Source of the DNA: Phaeobacter gallaeciensis DSM 26640
GTDB taxonomy: Bacteria > Pseudomonadota > Alphaproteobacteria > Rhodobacterales > Rhodobacteraceae
Assembly: GCF_000511385.1 (NCBI RefSeq)
Contig: NC_023137.1
Span: forward strand, 1,185,001 to 1,249,000
Reading direction: 5' to 3'
Length of the DNA stretch: 64,000 bases
Shown here: in pieces, positions 63,030-64,000 of the stretch
Layout of the letters: every line of letters begins with the position of its first letter
How positions within the stretch are numbered: position 1 is the stretch's first letter
Notes under the pieces: model-generated
The model's input: the letters and a program-made list of their open reading frames with translations, nothing else
What the model was told of the DNA's origin: nothing
Database searches by the model: none
Program-made: the position numbers and the translations under genes

Positions 63030-64000
63030 ATGAAAGATATCCTTTCCGAGCTGGAAGACCGTCGCAACGCAGCGCGACTGGGGGGCGGACAAAAGCGGAT
63101 CGACGCCCAGCACGGGCGCGGTAAATTGACCGCGCGCGAGCGGATCGAACTGCTGCTGGACGAGGGTAGTTTCGAAGAATTCGATATGTTCGTGGCGCAC
63201 CGCTGCACCGATTTCGGTATGGAAAAACAGCGTCCGGCTGGCGATGGCGTGGTCACTGGCTGGGGCACCATCAATGGCCGGATGGTCTATGTCTTCAGCC
63301 AGGATTTCACCGTGTTCGGCGGCTCCCTGTCGGAGACCCACGCGCAAAAGATCTGCAAGATCATGGATATGGCGGTGCAGAACGGCGCGCCCGTCATCGG
63401 CATCAACGATTCCGGTGGCGCGCGGATTCAGGAGGGCGTCGCCTCGCTCGCCGGATATGCCGAAGTGTTCCAGCGCAACATCATGGCCTCCGGCGTGGTG
63501 CCACAGATTTCCGTCATCATGGGCCCCTGTGCCGGCGGCGCGGTCTACTCCCCTGCGATGACCGATTTCATCTTTATGGTGAAAGACACATCCTACATGT
63601 TCGTGACCGGCCCCGACGTGGTGAAGACCGTCACCAATGAGGTGGTGACGGCTGAAGAACTGGGCGGGGCCTCGACCCACACGAAGAAGTCCTCGGTGGC
63701 TGATGGGGCGTTCGAAAACGATGTAGAAGCCTTGGCAGAGGTCCGCCGACTGGTCGACTTCCTGCCGCTGAACAATCGCGAAAAACCGCCGGTGCGCCCC
63801 TTCTTTGATGAGCCGGGCCGCGTTGAGACCTCGCTCGACACTCTGATTCCAGAGAATCCCAACACGCCCTACGACATGAAGGAGTTGATCCACAAAGTCG
63901 CGGATGAGGGGGATTTCTACGAAATTCAGGAAGATTTCGCCAAGAACATCATCACCGGTTTCATCCGCCTTGAGGGGCAGACCGTGGGTGTTGTCGCCAA
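63030..64000 (+). CDS. pccB: propionyl-CoA carboxylase beta subunit, 5' part
   Basis: The first 323 codons of a carboxyltransferase that, with the biotin-carrying PccA, makes methylmalonyl-CoA from propionyl-CoA. Seen are the N-terminal [65 protein letters not shown] and [17 protein letters not shown] (acyl-CoA/oxyanion sites). Start: ATG 63030 has AGGGGG seven bases upstream; the ATG at 63024 is too close to it. It runs off the window end. Confidence 0.93.
   Translation, partial: MKDILSELEDRRNAARLGGGQKRIDAQHGRGKLTARERIELLLDEGSFEEFDMFVAHRCTDFGMEKQRPAGDGVVTGWGTINGRMVYVFSQDFTVFGGSLSETHAQKICKIMDMAVQNGAPVIGINDSGGARIQEGVASLAGYAEVFQRNIMASGVVPQISVIMGPCAGGAVYSPAMTDFIFMVKDTSYMFVTGPDVVKTVTNEVVTAEELGGASTHTKKSSVADGAFENDVEALAEVRRLVDFLPLNNREKPPVRPFFDEPGRVETSLDTLIPENPNTPYDMKELIHKVADEGDFYEIQEDFAKNIITGFIRLEGQTVGVVA

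Noticed and set aside
62813..63274. Longer N-terminus for the RTX metalloprotease
   Set aside because: It would be translated through the TTTGCAAA operator region and antisense to pccB, with Ser/Arg-rich shadow composition.
1..64000. tRNA, rRNA, CRISPR arrays, insertion sequences, phage genes
   Set aside because: No cloverleaf, rRNA core, regular spaced repeat, transposase or phage structural motif was recognised by eye; a tRNA or covariance-model scan would be the decisive test.

Overview
The window is about 60% GC and carries gene families typical of the Rhodobacterales/Roseobacter group of Alphaproteobacteria: DUF2927 and DUF5333 proteins, an ScfR-type regulator next to pccB, a short BCCT carrier in a betI-betC-betB-betA cluster, and a 35-base repeat of the kind I associate with roseobacter intergenic DNA. 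A Phaeobacter/Ruegeria-like marine bacterium is my inference; no rRNA is present to test it. The sequence looks like ordinary chromosome. I found no insertion sequence, integrase, prophage, CRISPR array or tRNA.

Layout. 1-5.7 kb: end of an exporter ABC gene, an acyl-CoA synthetase, an alpha/beta hydrolase, a YARHG-type secreted protein and a phosphodiesterase. 5.8-10.8 kb: a minus-strand peptide-type ABC importer operon (Tat-exported binding protein, two permeases, fused double ATPase), followed by a terminator placed just before the phosphodiesterase. 11.2-12.4 kb: dtd and a nitroreductase. 12.4-18.4 kb: a minus-strand cluster of seven genes (24-aa membrane peptide, XpaC-like, TelA-like, DUF2927 lipoprotein, SPFH-GYF_2 protein, 66-aa membrane protein, double zinc-ribbon protein). 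This is the best candidate for a poorly described membrane/stress system. 18.5-26.2 kb: RNA and translation housekeeping (RluB-type synthase with a long basic tail, TadA, Tag, GatC-GatA, amidase, RNase P RNA, L33). 26.2-31.3 kb: a candidate small RNA, GNAT, Bax-inhibitor-1 protein, DUF5333, DUF1127/LysR pair and a quinone oxidoreductase. 31.6-38.8 kb: XRE regulator, HisN, two purine deaminases (8-oxoguanine and guanine), MgtE, 5-formyl-THF cyclo-ligase and a YmdB-like phosphoesterase. 39-44.5 kb: two SLC13/RCK permeases flanking a flavoprotein. 44.6-50.7 kb: YebC, GNAT, a ClpP-fold membrane protein, ArgP/ArgO, an EamA carrier and a DUF1036 protein.

50.7-57.8 kb is a choline/choline-O-sulfate to glycine betaine pathway: BetI (repressor), BCCT uptake carrier, BetC (sulfatase), BetB (aldehyde dehydrogenase) and BetA (choline dehydrogenase). 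Strong inverted repeats sit in two of its three intercistronic gaps. 58-64 kb holds small proteins, an ScfR/PccR-type regulator, a Bcr/CflA exporter, an RTX metalloprotease and the start of pccB. Paired TTTGCAAA-type palindromes lie both in front of the regulator and in the protease-pccB gap, which supports a local propionyl-CoA-responsive circuit.
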